Shown piece after piece: positions 25,572-36,054 of a DNA stretch of 64,000 nt. The stretch comes from Streptomyces sp. NBC_00234 (GTDB lineage Bacteria > Actinomycetota > Actinomycetes > Streptomycetales > Streptomycetaceae). Position 1 is the stretch's first letter. Every line of letters begins with the position of its first letter. The translations under genes were made by a program, and so were the position numbers. The notes below the pieces were generated by a model that saw nothing but the letters and a program-made list of their open reading frames with translations, made no database searches and was not told the origin of the DNA. The DNA lies in the NCBI RefSeq assembly GCF_036195325.1, contig NZ_CP108101.1, positions 2,046,001-2,110,000 on the forward strand. Direction: 5' to 3'.

Positions 25572-26557
25572 TGCGATTCCTGCTCGACGACGAACAACGG
25601 GAGTTCGGCCGGTCGCTGGACGCGATGCTCGGTGCCGCCGGCACGCCCGCGGCGGTACGGGCGTGGGGCGCCGGGGACCACCGGCCCGGGCTGACCCTGT
25701 GGTCGCGGCTCGCGGAGGCCGGGGTGTTCGCGCTCGCGGTGCCGGAGGCGTACGGGGGCGTGGGGCCGCTGCCGGTCGAACTCGCCGTCTCCTTCGTGGA
25801 GCTGGGCCGGCACGCGGTTCCCGGTCCGGTGGTGGAGACGGTCGCCGCCTCGGTGCTGCTGAGCGTGACCGGCGGCCCCGCGGCGAAGGACTGGCTGCCC
25901 CGGCTGGCCGACGGCACGGCTTCGGCGACCCTGCGCCTGGACGGGCCGTACGCGCTGGACGCGGACGTGGCGGACGCCGTGTTCACGGTGTGCGGGGAGG
26001 AGCTGTGGCTGGCGTCCGGGCCGGGGCCGTTCAGCGCCTCCGCGGACCCCGCGCGACGACTGTTCTCGCCGGACAGCGGGGGAACGCTGCTGGCCCGCGG
26101 CCCGCGGGTGGCCGAGGGGGCCGCGGCGGCGGCCGACTGGGCGGCCTTCGTGACGGCCGCCCAGGCGCTGGGTGTCGGGGAGTCGTTGCTGCGCTCCACG
26201 GTGGCGTACGTGAAGCAGCGGACCCAGTTCGGTGCGGCCGTCGGGTCCTTCCAGGCCGTCAAGCACCGGCTGGCCGACACGTTGACCGCGCTGGAGTTCG
26301 CCCGGCCGCTGCTGTACGGGGCGGCGATGTCGCTGGCGGAGCCGGACGCCCGCCCCCGGACCGGGGCGGATGTCGCGGCGGCCAAGCTGGCGGCGGGCGA
26401 GGCGGCGTACGCGGCGGCCCGCACCGCGCTCCAGCTGCACGGTGCGGTGGGCTACACGGAGGAACTGGACCTCGCACTGTGGCTGCGCAAGGCACGGCCG
26501 CTGCGGGACGCGTGGGGGGCTCCTGGGGCGTGCCGGGCCCGGGTGCTCGCGGGGTGA
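25571..26557 (+). CDS. Acyl-CoA dehydrogenase, short FadE32/FadE33-like subunit
   Basis: This 328-residue protein is a short acyl-CoA dehydrogenase relative. It keeps the C-terminal flavin-domain pattern KQRTQFGAAVGSFQAVKHRLAD and LQLHGAVGYTEELDL, while the middle domain is poorly conserved. Mycobacterial FadE32 and FadE33 are of this size and act as a heteromer in the last steps of C/D-ring breakdown; only one such subunit is present here. It is coupled to fadE30 by a one-base overlap. Whether it pairs with FadE30 or with a subunit encoded elsewhere is unknown. Confidence 0.8.
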   Translation: MRFLLDDEQREFGRSLDAMLGAAGTPAAVRAWGAGDHRPGLTLWSRLAEAGVFALAVPEAYGGVGPLPVELAVSFVELGRHAVPGPVVETVAASVLLSVTGGPAAKDWLPRLADGTASATLRLDGPYALDADVADAVFTVCGEELWLASGPGPFSASADPARRLFSPDSGGTLLARGPRVAEGAAAAADWAAFVTAAQALGVGESLLRSTVAYVKQRTQFGAAVGSFQAVKHRLADTLTALEFARPLLYGAAMSLAEPDARPRTGADVAAAKLAAGEAAYAAARTALQLHGAVGYTEELDLALWLRKARPLRDAWGAPGACRARVLAG

Positions 26558-26579
26558 GCCGGCCGGGCCCGGCCCGGCG

Positions 26580-27077
26580 TCACGTGGCCGGGCTCTCCTC
26601 GTTGGTCCGCCGGACCGTACGCAGCGGCAGGCCCGGGCGCCACACCTGTACGACCAGGGTGTCGCCGCCCTCCAGGCCCGTGTGGACCACCTCCGTCAGT
26701 TCCGTGCGGAACAGGTGGAACGGCTGCGGCGGGTTCGCGTCCTCGATGAAGCGCGCCAGCATCTCCGGGTCGGTGATCTCCACCGCGCGGCCGGAGATCC
26801 GGACGTCGCCGTCCGCCATCTCCGCGTCGGGTCCCGGGTTGGCCTGCACCCCGAACCTCGGGTCCCGCCGCAGGTCCAGCGCCTTGCGGGAGTTCGGCAT
26901 CATGCCGAACAGCAGCTCGTCGAAGCGGAAGTCCACTTCGAGGCCGGTGACCCGGGGGGATCCGTCCTTGCGGAGGGTCGCCAGGACATGGTGCTTGTAC
27001 AGCTGGAACCGCTTCTGCACGGTCTCGGCGAACGCCGGCTCCGCCGTCCTGAAATCTGCCCACGAACTCGATGTCAT
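26580..27077 (-). CDS. Pyridoxamine-5'-phosphate-oxidase-fold flavin/F420 protein
   Basis: This 165-residue split-barrel protein has the usual pattern of small PPOX-fold oxidoreductases: HHVLATLRKDGSPRVTGLEV, MMPNSRKALDLRRDPRFGV and DVRISGRAVEITD. Such proteins bind FMN or F420 and reduce small molecules; the ligand and substrate cannot be told. I chose the ATG at 27077 (MTSSSWADFRTAEP) because upstream residues look non-coding; the ribosome site is weak, so the mRNA may be leaderless. It converges on the second acyl-CoA dehydrogenase and is divergent from a small hypothetical gene. Confidence 0.85.
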   Translation of the reverse strand: MTSSSWADFRTAEPAFAETVQKRFQLYKHHVLATLRKDGSPRVTGLEVDFRFDELLFGMMPNSRKALDLRRDPRFGVQANPGPDAEMADGDVRISGRAVEITDPEMLARFIEDANPPQPFHLFRTELTEVVHTGLEGGDTLVVQVWRPGLPLRTVRRTNEESPAT

Positions 27078-27230
27078 GGAACCAGGAAACACGGGAATCC
27101 CGACATCTTCTGTCCGGATTACCCGAAGGTCACCCGGGCGGATGCTGCTGTGCGCCGGACGTGGTGTTCTGGAAGGGGTACGGCCGCGTTCCGCGGCGGG
27201 GGGCCGGCCCTCCGACCGAGGTGATTCTCC

Positions 27231-27518
27231 ATGGCGATCTTCATGAAGGCCACACTGCCCGGCATCACCACCGACCAGTACGACGCACTCAACGCCGAAC
27301 TCCAGGCCCTTCCCGGCGACACGTTCGCCGGGTGTCTTTCGCACGTCTGCGTCCCGACCGACGCGGGCCTGGAGATCTACGACCTCTGGGAGTCCCAGGA
27401 GGCGATGGACAAGTTCGGCGCGGTGATCATGCCGGTCGCCGAGAAGATGGGCATGCCCCCTTCGCCCGAACCGCCGGCCGCCCTGCCGGTGCACAACCAC
27501 TGGGTACCGGGCGCGTAG
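27231..27518 (+). CDS. Small protein, possible dimeric alpha/beta-barrel (monooxygenase-like)
   Basis: The 95-residue product starts MAIFMKATLPGITTDQYD after GAGGTG at 8 bases. The order of strands and helix, with EIYDLWESQEAMDKF before a long helix ending in PVAEKMG, resembles the antibiotic-biosynthesis-monooxygenase (ABM) dimeric ferredoxin-like fold. No catalytic residue can be named. It faces away from the PPOX gene and ends 5 bp before the convergent HutD gene. Confidence 0.75.
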   Translation: MAIFMKATLPGITTDQYDALNAELQALPGDTFAGCLSHVCVPTDAGLEIYDLWESQEAMDKFGAVIMPVAEKMGMPPSPEPPAALPVHNHWVPGA

Positions 27519-27522
27519 AGGC

Positions 27523-28086
27523 TCACCGGCCCGGCAGCGTCACCACCACCGCGGAGCCCAGCGTCCGGAGCACGCCCGGGGAGTCGCCGGTCGCCAGGAC
27601 CGCGTCGTAACGGCCCAGTTCGATGTCCGTGCCGTCGAGGACGGCGCCGTCGTCGAGCGCGAGGGCGAGCACCGCGCCGCCGTCCGGCGGGATCAGCCGG
27701 ACGGTGCCGCGGACGACCGCGGTCGCCACCGGCGGACGGTCCCTGCGGTACATGACGTTGAGGTTCACGACCGGTCCGCCGAGGAGGCTGCCGAAGGTCT
27801 CCAGGTCGCCGGGGAAGTCGTACGGCCAGTACGGCTCGTCGACGATGTGGTGCTCACCGCCGACCAGCAGGTCCATCCCCTCGCCCTCGACCACGGTCAG
27901 GGTGCGGTCGATGCCCGGGAACGCGGAGAACGGCCCGTCCGCGGCCACGTCCGCCAGGCTGATCCGCCAGTCGAAGGCGTCCGGTGCGGCGCCCTCGGGC
28001 CACACGGCGATCTCCCGGGTGACTCCCCCTCCGTTCTTCCACGGCACCGGTGTGCGCCCGGCCGCCCTCAGTACACGCGGCGTCAT
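27523..28086 (-). CDS. HutD-family cupin protein
   Basis: This 187-residue bicupin belongs to the HutD family, seen from PWKNGGGVTREIAVWP near the N-terminus and the following FDWRISLADVAADGPFSAFPGIDRT split over two strands. HutD proteins are tied to histidine degradation in some bacteria, but no hut gene is nearby and the role is unknown. Its ATG overlaps the stop of the upstream VWA gene by four bases, so the two are translated together. Confidence 0.85.
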   Translation of the reverse strand: MTPRVLRAAGRTPVPWKNGGGVTREIAVWPEGAAPDAFDWRISLADVAADGPFSAFPGIDRTLTVVEGEGMDLLVGGEHHIVDEPYWPYDFPGDLETFGSLLGGPVVNLNVMYRRDRPPVATAVVRGTVRLIPPDGGAVLALALDDGAVLDGTDIELGRYDAVLATGDSPGVLRTLGSAVVVTLPGR

Positions 28087-28826
28087 CGGACGATCTCCTG
28101 CGCCGTGGCAGCCGCCAGCCAGTGCGGGAACTCGGCGACCAGCCGGTCGTACAGCTCGGCGTCGGGAACCTGCCGGGGCTCGGCACCGGCGTGGAAGAAG
28201 CCGGCGTTGTCGAGGGGACGCTTGGCGGGTACGGCCAGGTCGTCGAGCTTGTGCAGGAAGTCGAACTGCGAGCTCCGCTTGTTGCCGAAGCCGACGAACT
28301 GCCAGAACAGCGGCAGCTTCGCGGCCTTGCACAGATAGCGTTCCGCCGCGTGCTTGCTGATCGGGCCGCCGTCCGTCTGGAACACGACGAGCGCGGGCGC
28401 CGTCGAGCCGCTGTCGAGGTAGTGGTCGATGACGGCGTCCATGGCCAGGTGGTAGCTGGTCTTCCCCATGTGCCCGAGGCCCGCCACGATCCTGTCGATC
28501 CGCCCGCGGTGATCGTCCAGCGCGATGTCCGTGACCGCGTCGATGTCCGTGGAGAAGAACACGACGGGGACGCGGCCGTCGTCGTCGAGGTGGGCCGACA
28601 GGCCCAGCACCCGGTCGGCCAGCGCCTGGACGCTGCCGTCCTTGTAGTAGTCCTTCATCGAACCGGAGTAGTCGAGGACCAGATAGACCGCTGCGCGCAG
28701 GCCCGTCATCCCGTGCTTCTCCAGGGAGACCCTGGCGCTCTTGTACGGGCCGACGAGCGCGGGCGCCGTCTCCTCGACCTTGCGGAGGCTGATGGCCGGG
28801 CCTGGGGCCGCGGGCGAGCCGGTCAT
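28083..28826 (-). CDS. VWA-domain (TerF/TerY-like) protein
   Basis: This 247-residue von Willebrand A domain protein has a full metal-ion-dependent adhesion site: DYSGSMKDYY, then a conserved threonine in GKTSYHLA and the aspartate in VVFQTDGG. The sequence resembles the VWA proteins of tellurium-resistance-type gene sets, which often bind partner proteins through Mg2+ or Ca2+. No ter gene is adjacent. The ATG at 28826 follows GGAGA at 6 bases. It is co-transcribed with the HutD-like gene. Confidence 0.86.
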   Translation of the reverse strand: MTGSPAAPGPAISLRKVEETAPALVGPYKSARVSLEKHGMTGLRAAVYLVLDYSGSMKDYYKDGSVQALADRVLGLSAHLDDDGRVPVVFFSTDIDAVTDIALDDHRGRIDRIVAGLGHMGKTSYHLAMDAVIDHYLDSGSTAPALVVFQTDGGPISKHAAERYLCKAAKLPLFWQFVGFGNKRSSQFDFLHKLDDLAVPAKRPLDNAGFFHAGAEPRQVPDAELYDRLVAEFPHWLAAATAQEIVR

Positions 28827-28974
28827 GACGGTCTCCGTTCTGCGGTCTGCCGACTCCCGAGGGTAGGCCACCGCCGGGTACCCGGACCCATGACCGTCGG
28901 CAGCGTTCGCTATCTTGATCGCCGCCGTCCCCACCGGCCCCTTTCCTGTCAGTCGACCCATGAAGGAGCCGGCC

Positions 28975-29889
28975 ATGGAGGCCGCCGCCACCCGGTGCTA
29001 CCGCCACCCGTCGTACGAGACGTACGTGCGCTGCACCCGCTGCGACCGCTACATCTGCCCCGACTGCATGCGTGAGGCCGCGGTCGGCCATCACTGCGTG
29101 GAGTGCGTGAAGGAGGGGCAGCGTTCCGTCCGGCAGGCCCGCAGGATCTTCGGTGGCACGGCGTCCATGGCGACGGCGCCCGTCGTGACGTACGTCCTGA
29201 TGGCGCTGAACGTCCTCGCGTACATAGCCGAGGTGGCCCTGCCCTCGGTGGTCGACCGGTTCGCGGTGCTCGGCGCCCTGCTGGTCGACGCACAGGGCGA
29301 GCACTACTACTACGAGGGCGGCGTCTTCGCCGGGTACGAGCTGAGCGGGATCGCGAACGGCGAGTGGTACCGGCTGCTGACCGGTACGTTCCTGCATCTG
29401 CCGCCCGACAGCGGGTTCGGTGTGATGCACCTGCTCTTCAACATGCTCACGCTCTGGAACCTCGGCCGGGCCGTCGAGGGGCAGCTGGGCCGGGCCCGGT
29501 ACCTGGCGGTCTATCTGCTCTCCGCCCTGGGCGGCTCGGTGCTCGTCTACGTCGTGGCGCCGGACACGGTGACGGTGGGCGCCTCGGGCGCGATCTTCGG
29601 CATCGCGGCGGCCTTCTACATCATCAGCCGGCGGCTGGGCCGGGACATGCGCGACGTGAACCGCCTGCTGACGGGCCTGCTGATCTGGCTGGTCGTCTCC
29701 GCCGCGTTCACCTCGTGGCAGGGCCACCTCGGCGGGCTGCTGACGGGCGGCCTGGTCACCTGGGCCCTCGCCTACGCCCCCGCGAAGTTCAAGACCACCC
29801 CGGCGCAGATCGGCGGCGGGCTGGTCCTGCTGTGCCTGTTCGCGATCGTCGTGGCCTCGAAGACGGCCTCGCTGACGGGCGGCGCCTGA
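28975..29889 (+). CDS. Rhomboid-family intramembrane serine protease with N-terminal zinc finger
   Basis: This 304-residue membrane protein has six or more hydrophobic segments. The catalytic serine is in VGASGAIFG and the histidine in QGHLGGLLTGG, the standard rhomboid dyad; LLFNMLTLW is the usual second-helix motif. The first 50 residues carry a B-box-like zinc finger (CYRHPSYETYVRCTRC, then CPDC and CVEC), common in actinobacterial rhomboids. The ATG at 28975 follows AAGGAG at 6 bases. Substrates are unknown. Confidence 0.92.
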   Translation: MEAAATRCYRHPSYETYVRCTRCDRYICPDCMREAAVGHHCVECVKEGQRSVRQARRIFGGTASMATAPVVTYVLMALNVLAYIAEVALPSVVDRFAVLGALLVDAQGEHYYYEGGVFAGYELSGIANGEWYRLLTGTFLHLPPDSGFGVMHLLFNMLTLWNLGRAVEGQLGRARYLAVYLLSALGGSVLVYVVAPDTVTVGASGAIFGIAAAFYIISRRLGRDMRDVNRLLTGLLIWLVVSAAFTSWQGHLGGLLTGGLVTWALAYAPAKFKTTPAQIGGGLVLLCLFAIVVASKTASLTGGA

Positions 29890-30000
29890 CGGCACCCCCG
29901 GCCCCGTCCCCACCGGGGCGGGGTCCGGGCCCGAACCGGCCCCGGACGCGCCACGGCGCCCACCAGAGTCCGGTCGGGGACAAGGCAGGCGCCGCGTTCA

Positions 30001-30024
30001 GTTCCGTACGCCGTTGTACGGGAC
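30001..30024. terminator. Weak hairpin between rhomboid and gltD
   Basis: GTTCCGTAC (30001-30009) pairs with GTACGGGAC (30016-30024) with one G-T pair and one mismatch. It lies 18 bp beyond the gltD stop in the gap between convergent genes. A second GC-rich dyad occurs near 29905-29925. Confidence 0.4.
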
Positions 30025-30041
30025 GTCTTTGTGTGCCGCGA

Positions 30042-31502
30042 TCAGACCGTCAGTGAACGGTCCGTCGGGCGGATCGGGGCCGGCAGTGCGCTGGTCCCGG
30101 TCAGGTACCGGTCCACGCCGCGTGCCGCGGAGCGGCCCTCGGCAATGGCCCAGACGATCAGTGACTGGCCTCGGCCCGCGTCACCGGCCACGTACACACC
30201 GGCGACGTTGGTCGCGTAGTCCTCGTCACGGGCCACGTTACCCCGCTGGTCGAGGTCGAGGCCGAACTGCTGGACGAGGCCGTTGGCCTGGTCGGTACCG
30301 GTGAAGCCCATGGCCAGGGTCACGAGCTGGGCGGGAATCCGCCGCTCGGTACCGGGCTTCTGCTCCAGCTTACCGTCCTTGAACTCCACCTCGACCAGGT
30401 GGAGGGCCTGAACGTTCCCGTCCTCGTCGCCCTCGAAGTGGGTGGTCGAGACGGAGTAGACCCGCTCGCCGCCCTCCTCGTGCGCGGAGGTGACCTTGTA
30501 GAGCATCGGGAAGGTCGGCCACGGCTGGTTGGCGTTCCGGTCCTCGCCCGGCTTCGGCATGATCTCCAGCTGGGTGACGGAGGCCGCGCCCTGACGGTGG
30601 GCGGTACCGACGCAGTCGGCGCCGGTGTCGCCGCCGCCGATGACGACGACGTGCTTGCCCTCCGCGGTGATCGGGGAGACCGTCAGGTCGCCCTCCTGCA
30701 CCTTGTTGGCGAGCGGCAGGTACTCCATCGCGAAGTGCACGCCGTTCAGCTCACGGCCCGGGACGGGCAGATCGCGGGAGACGGTGGCGCCTGCGGCGAT
30801 GACGACCGAGTCGTAGCGGCGGCGGAGCTTGGCGGCGTCGATGTCCTTGCCGATCTCCACCTCCGTACGGAACTTGGTGCCTTCCGCGCGCATCTGCTCG
30901 ATGCGGCGGTTGATGTGCGACTTCTCCATCTTGAACTCGGGGATGCCGTAGCGGAGCAGGCCGCCGATGCGGTCGGCGCGCTCGTAGACGACGACCGTGT
31001 GGCCGGCCCGGGTCAGCTGCTGGGCGGCGGCCAGACCGGCCGGGCCGGAGCCGATGACGGCCACGGTCTTGCCGGACAGCCGCTCGGGCGGCTGCGGGGT
31101 GACGTCGCCGCTGTCCCATGCCTTGTCGATGATGGAGACTTCGACGTTCTTGATGGTGACGGCCGGCTGGTTGATGCCGAGCACACACGCCGACTCGCAC
31201 GGAGCGGGGCACAGACGGCCCGTGAACTCCGGGAAGTTGTTCGTGGCGTGGAGGCGCTCGGACGCCGCCGTCCAGTCCTCGCGGTAGGCGTAGTCGTTCC
31301 ACTCGGGGATGAGGTTTCCGAGCGGACAGCCGTTGTGGCAGAACGGGATGCCGCAGTCCATGCAGCGGCCGGCCTGCTTGCTGATGATCGGGAGCAGCGA
31401 GCCCGGAACGTAGACCTCGTTCCAGTCCTTGACGCGCTCGCCGGTGGGGCGGGTCTCGGCGACCTCGCGGCCGGTGGTCAGGAAGCCCTTGGGGTCAGCC
31501 AT
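30042..31502 (-). CDS. gltD: Glutamate synthase, small (NADPH) subunit
   Basis: This 486-residue iron-sulfur flavoprotein passes electrons from NADPH to the large subunit for glutamate synthesis. The N-terminus has the cysteine sets [19 protein letters not shown] and [12 protein letters not shown] for [4Fe-4S] clusters. FAD and NADPH motifs are [15 protein letters not shown] and [13 protein letters not shown]. It ends with [19 protein letters not shown]. Its start overlaps the gltB stop by eight bases, so both are made from one transcript. Confidence 0.97.
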   Translation of the reverse strand: MADPKGFLTTGREVAETRPTGERVKDWNEVYVPGSLLPIISKQAGRCMDCGIPFCHNGCPLGNLIPEWNDYAYREDWTAASERLHATNNFPEFTGRLCPAPCESACVLGINQPAVTIKNVEVSIIDKAWDSGDVTPQPPERLSGKTVAVIGSGPAGLAAAQQLTRAGHTVVVYERADRIGGLLRYGIPEFKMEKSHINRRIEQMRAEGTKFRTEVEIGKDIDAAKLRRRYDSVVIAAGATVSRDLPVPGRELNGVHFAMEYLPLANKVQEGDLTVSPITAEGKHVVVIGGGDTGADCVGTAHRQGAASVTQLEIMPKPGEDRNANQPWPTFPMLYKVTSAHEEGGERVYSVSTTHFEGDEDGNVQALHLVEVEFKDGKLEQKPGTERRIPAQLVTLAMGFTGTDQANGLVQQFGLDLDQRGNVARDEDYATNVAGVYVAGDAGRGQSLIVWAIAEGRSAARGVDRYLTGTSALPAPIRPTDRSLTV

Positions 31503-34500
31503 TGGTCGCCGCCTCCATCATCTTCTCGGTGGTCTCCTGCTCGGAGAGACCGGCGAGCTCAGCGGCGTCCTTGGCGGCGAGCACTGCCTTGTAGGCGGAC
31601 GGGATGATCTTGCTGAAGCGGGCCGCCGAGGCGTCCCACTCGGCCAGCAGCTTCTCGGCGACCGTGGAGCCGGTCTCCTCCTGGTGGCGGCGCACGACGT
31701 CGTGCAGCCACTGCTTGTCGGTCTCGTCGAGGGTCTCGACCGCACCGAGGTTGCCGATGTTGACGTTGTCGCGGTCCAGGTCGACCACGTACGCGATACC
31801 GCCGGACATGCCCGCGGCGAAGTTGCGTCCGGTCTCGCCGAGGACGACGGCGTGGCCACCGGTCATGTACTCGCAGCCGTGGTCGCCCACGCCTTCCGAG
31901 ACGACCGTCGCGCCCGAGTTACGGACACAGAACCGCTCTCCGGTCCGGCCGCGCAGGAACAGTTCGCCGCCGGTCGCACCGTAGGCGATGGTGTTGCCCG
32001 CGATGGTGGAGTACTCGGCGAGGTGGTCGGCTCCGCGGTCCGGGCGGACGACGATGCGACCGCCGGAGAGGCCCTTGCCGACGTAGTCGTTGGCGTCGCC
32101 CTCCAGGCGCAGCGTGACACCGCGCGGGACGAAGGCGCCGAAGGACTGGCCGGCGGACCCGGTGAAGGTCACGTCGATGGTGTCCTCGGGCAGGCCCGCA
32201 CCGCCGAACTTCTTGGTGACCTCGTGGCCGAGCATGGTGCCGACGGTCCGGTTGATGTTCCGGATCGCGACCTGGGCCCGGACCGGCTGGGCGGCCTCGG
32301 CGCTCTCCGCGCCGAGGGCGTCGGCGGCGAGCTTGATCAGCTCGTTGTCGAGCGCCTTGGTGAGCCCGTGGTCCTGCTCGACGACCTGGTGGCGGACCGC
32401 GCCCTCGGGCAGTTCCGGCACGTGGAAGAGCGGCTTCAGGTCGAGACCCTGCGCCTTCCAGTGGCTGATGGCCCGGTCGGTGTCGAGGAGTTCGGCGTGG
32501 CCGACGGCCTCCTCGATCGTGCGGAAGCCCAGCTCGGCGAGGATCTCGCGGACCTCTTCGGCGATGAACTCGAAGAAGTTGACGATGTACTCGGCCTTGC
32601 CGGAGAACCGCTCGCGCAGAACGGGGTTCTGCGTGGCGATGCCCACGGGGCAGGTGTCGAGGTGGCAGACGCGCATCATGACGCAGCCGGAGACGACGAG
32701 CGGCGCGGTCGCGAAACCGAACTCCTCGGCGCCCAGCAGCGCGGCGATGACGACGTCGCGGCCGGTCTTCAGCTGTCCGTCGGTCTGGACGACGATGCGG
32801 TCGCGCAGGCCGTTGAGCAGCAGGGTCTGCTGGGTCTCGGCGAGGCCGAGCTCCCAGGGACCGCCCGCGTGCTTCAGCGAGGTGAGCGGGGACGCGCCCG
32901 TGCCGCCGTCGTGGCCGGAGATGAGGACGACGTCCGCGTGGGCCTTGGAGACACCCGCGGCGACCGTGCCGACACCGACCTCGGAGACCAGCTTCACGTG
33001 GATGCGGGCCGCCGGGTTGGCGTTCTTGAGGTCGTGGATCAGCTGAGCCAGGTCCTCGATGGAGTAGATGTCGTGGTGCGGCGGCGGGGAGATCAGACCG
33101 ACACCCGGGGTGGAGTGCCGGGTCTTGGCGACCCACGGGTAGACCTTGTGGCCGGGCAGCTGACCGCCCTCGCCGGGCTTGGCGCCCTGCGCCATCTTGA
33201 TCTGGATGTCGTCCGCGTTGACCAGGTACTCGCTGGTCACGCCGAAGCGGCCGGAGGCGACCTGCTTGATGGACGAGCGGCGTGCCGGGTCGTACAGGCG
33301 GTCCGCGTCCTCGCCGCCCTCACCGGTGTTGGACTTGCCGCCCAGCTGGTTCATGGCGATGGCGAGGGTCTCGTGCGCCTCGCCGGAGATCGAGCCGTAC
33401 GACATGGCGCCGGTGGAGAAGCGCTTGACGATGGCGGAGACGGGCTCGACCTCGTCGAGCGGGATGGCCTCGCGGTCCGAGGCGAAGCCGAACAGGCCGC
33501 GGAGCGTCATGAGGCGCTCGGACTGCTCGTTCACCCGGCCCGTGTACTTCTTGAAGATGTCGTACCGGCGGTTGCGGGTGGCGTGCTGGAGGCGGAAGAC
33601 CGTCTCCGGGTCGAACAGGTGCGGCTCGCCCTCGCGGCGCCACTGGTACTCGCCGCCGATCTCCAGCGCGCGGTGCGAGGCCGCGATGCCGGAGGCCGGG
33701 TACGCCTTGGTGTGCCGGGCGGCGACCTCCTTGGCGACGACCTCCAGACCGGCTCCGCCGATCTTGGTCGCGGTGCCGTTGAAGTACCGCCCGACGAACG
33801 CCTCGTCCAGGCCGACGGCCTCGAAGACCTGGGCGCCCCGGTAGGAGGCGACGGTCGAGATGCCCATCTTGGACATGACCTTCAGGACGCCCTTGCCGAG
33901 CGCGTAGATCAGGTTCCGGATGGCCTGCTCGGCCTCGATGCCCTCGATGAACGTGCCGGCGCGGACCAGGTCCTCGACGGACTCCATTGCCAGGTACGGG
34001 TTGACCGCGGCGGCGCCGTAGCCGATCAGCAGGGCGACGTGGTGGACCTCGCGGACGTCACCGGCCTCGACCAGCAGCCCCACCTGGGTGCGCTGCTTGG
34101 TACGGATGAGGTGGTGGTGAACGGCCGAGGTGAGCAGCAGCGAGGGGATCGGCGCGTGCTCGGCGTCGGAGTGCCGGTCGGAGAGGACGATCAGGCGGGC
34201 GCCGTCCTCTATGGCGGCGTCGACCTCGGTACAGATCTCCTCGATGCGGGCGGCGAGGGCGTCGCCGCCGCCGCCGACCCGGTAGAGACCGGAGAGCGTG
34301 GCCGCCTTCATGCCCGGCATGTCGCCGTCGGCGTTGATGTGTATGAGCTTGGCCAGCTCGTCGTTGTCGATCACCGGGAACGGCAGCGTGACGCTGCGGC
34401 ACGCCGCGGCGGTCGGCTCCAGCAGGTTGCCCTGCGGGCCGAGCGTGGAGCGCAGCGAGGTGACGAGCTCCTCGCGGATGGCGTCCAGCGGCGGGTTGGT

Positions 34501-36054
34501 GACCTGCGCGAAGAGCTGGGTGAAGTAGTCGAAGAGCAGCCGGGGGCGCTCGGACAGTGCGGCGATCGGCGAGTCCGTACCCATGGAGCCGAGCGGCTCG
34601 CCGGCGGTGCGGGCCATCGGCGCGAGGATGACGCGGAGCTCTTCCTCGGTGTAGCCGAAGGTCTGCTGGCGGCGGGTGACCGAGGCGTGGGTGTGCACGA
34701 TGTGTTCGCGCTCGGGGAGGTCGGAGAGCTCGATCTCTCCGGTCTCCAGCCACTCCTCGTACGGCTGCTCGGCCGCGAGGGACGCCTTGATCTCGTCGTC
34801 CTCGATGATGCGGCGCTCGGCGGTGTCGACGAGGAACATCTTGCCGGGCTGGAGGCGGCCCTTGCGGACGACCTTCGCGGGGTCGATGTCCAGGACACCG
34901 ACCTCGGAGGAGAGGACGACGAGGCCGTCGTCGGTGACCCAGTAGCGGCCGGGGCGCAGACCGTTGCGGTCGAGGACCGCGCCGACCTGGGTGCCGTCGG
35001 TGAAGGTGACGCAGGCCGGGCCGTCCCAGGGCTCCATCATCGTGGAGTGGTACTGGTAGAAGGCGCGGCGGGCCGGGTCCATCGAGGCGTGGTTCTCCCA
35101 TGCCTCGGGGACCATCATCAGCACCGAGTGCGGCAGCGAACGGCCACCGAGGTGGAGCAGCTCCAGGACCTCGTCGAAGGAGGCCGAGTCGGAGGCGTCC
35201 GGGGTGCAGACGGGGAAGATCCGGTCCAGCTGCTCGGAACCGAAGAGGCGCGAGGCGAGCTGGGACTCGCGGGCCTTCATCCAGTTGCGGTTGCCCTTGA
35301 CCGTGTTGATCTCGCCGTTGTGCGCGACGAAGCGGTACGGGTGGGCGAGCGGCCAGCTCGGGAAGGTGTTCGTGGAGAAGCGCGAGTGGACCAGCGCGAC
35401 CGCGGTGGCGAAACGGCGGTCGGAGAGGTCCGGGAAGAACGGCTCCAGCTGCCCGGTCGTGAGCATGCCCTTGTAGACGATCGTGCGCGCGGAGAGGGAG
35501 GGGAAGTACACCCCGGCCTCGCGCTCGGATCGCTTGCGCAGCACGAACGCCTTGCGGTCGAGCACCACACCGGTGCTCGTGCCGTCGGCGACGATCAGCT
35601 GGCGGAACTCGGGCATCGTGGCGCGGGCACCGTTGCCCAGGAGGTCCGGGGTGACCGGGACCTCGCGCCAGCCGAGGACCTTCAGGCCCTCTTCGGCGGC
35701 GATCTTCTCGATCTTCTGGACGGACTCGGCGGCGTCGTCCGCAGGCAGGAAGGCGATTCCGACGGCGTAGGAGCCGGCCTCGGGGAGGTCGAAGGAGACC
35801 TCTTCGCGGAGGAAGGCATCCGGAACCTGGAGAAGAATGCCGGCGCCGTCACCCGAGTCGGGCTCGGATCCTGTGGCGCCGCGGTGTTCGAGGTTGCGCA
35901 GTACGGTCAGCGCCTGCTCGACCAGCTCATGGCTGGCCACACCGGTCAGAGTGGCCACGAACCCGACGCCACAGGCGTCGTGCTCGTTACGGGGGTCGTA
36001 CATCCCCTGCTGGGCGGGGCGACCGTCCATGGGCGACCAGGCGTCGGAACGCAT
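31495..36054 (-). CDS. gltB: Glutamate synthase, large subunit
   Basis: This 1519-residue enzyme transfers the amide of glutamine to 2-oxoglutarate. The class II amidotransferase domain begins at Cys28 ([10 protein letters not shown]) after a leader that is normally cut off. The FMN domain contains [20 protein letters not shown] and [14 protein letters not shown], the [3Fe-4S] cysteines are in [16 protein letters not shown], and the C-terminus has the GXGXG beta-helix. The ATG at 36054 follows GGGAGAG. A candidate GlnR site lies 245 bp upstream (36299-36325). Length fits the family (about 1500). Confidence 0.98.
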   Translation of the reverse strand: MRSDAWSPMDGRPAQQGMYDPRNEHDACGVGFVATLTGVASHELVEQALTVLRNLEHRGATGSEPDSGDGAGILLQVPDAFLREEVSFDLPEAGSYAVGIAFLPADDAAESVQKIEKIAAEEGLKVLGWREVPVTPDLLGNGARATMPEFRQLIVADGTSTGVVLDRKAFVLRKRSEREAGVYFPSLSARTIVYKGMLTTGQLEPFFPDLSDRRFATAVALVHSRFSTNTFPSWPLAHPYRFVAHNGEINTVKGNRNWMKARESQLASRLFGSEQLDRIFPVCTPDASDSASFDEVLELLHLGGRSLPHSVLMMVPEAWENHASMDPARRAFYQYHSTMMEPWDGPACVTFTDGTQVGAVLDRNGLRPGRYWVTDDGLVVLSSEVGVLDIDPAKVVRKGRLQPGKMFLVDTAERRIIEDDEIKASLAAEQPYEEWLETGEIELSDLPEREHIVHTHASVTRRQQTFGYTEEELRVILAPMARTAGEPLGSMGTDSPIAALSERPRLLFDYFTQLFAQVTNPPLDAIREELVTSLRSTLGPQGNLLEPTAAACRSVTLPFPVIDNDELAKLIHINADGDMPGMKAATLSGLYRVGGGGDALAARIEEICTEVDAAIEDGARLIVLSDRHSDAEHAPIPSLLLTSAVHHHLIRTKQRTQVGLLVEAGDVREVHHVALLIGYGAAAVNPYLAMESVEDLVRAGTFIEGIEAEQAIRNLIYALGKGVLKVMSKMGISTVASYRGAQVFEAVGLDEAFVGRYFNGTATKIGGAGLEVVAKEVAARHTKAYPASGIAASHRALEIGGEYQWRREGEPHLFDPETVFRLQHATRNRRYDIFKKYTGRVNEQSERLMTLRGLFGFASDREAIPLDEVEPVSAIVKRFSTGAMSYGSISGEAHETLAIAMNQLGGKSNTGEGGEDADRLYDPARRSSIKQVASGRFGVTSEYLVNADDIQIKMAQGAKPGEGGQLPGHKVYPWVAKTRHSTPGVGLISPPPHHDIYSIEDLAQLIHDLKNANPAARIHVKLVSEVGVGTVAAGVSKAHADVVLISGHDGGTGASPLTSLKHAGGPWELGLAETQQTLLLNGLRDRIVVQTDGQLKTGRDVVIAALLGAEEFGFATAPLVVSGCVMMRVCHLDTCPVGIATQNPVLRERFSGKAEYIVNFFEFIAEEVREILAELGFRTIEEAVGHAELLDTDRAISHWKAQGLDLKPLFHVPELPEGAVRHQVVEQDHGLTKALDNELIKLAADALGAESAEAAQPVRAQVAIRNINRTVGTMLGHEVTKKFGGAGLPEDTIDVTFTGSAGQSFGAFVPRGVTLRLEGDANDYVGKGLSGGRIVVRPDRGADHLAEYSTIAGNTIAYGATGGELFLRGRTGERFCVRNSGATVVSEGVGDHGCEYMTGGHAVVLGETGRNFAAGMSGGIAYVVDLDRDNVNIGNLGAVETLDETDKQWLHDVVRRHQEETGSTVAEKLLAEWDASAARFSKIIPSAYKAVLAAKDAAELAGLSEQETTEKMMEAATNG

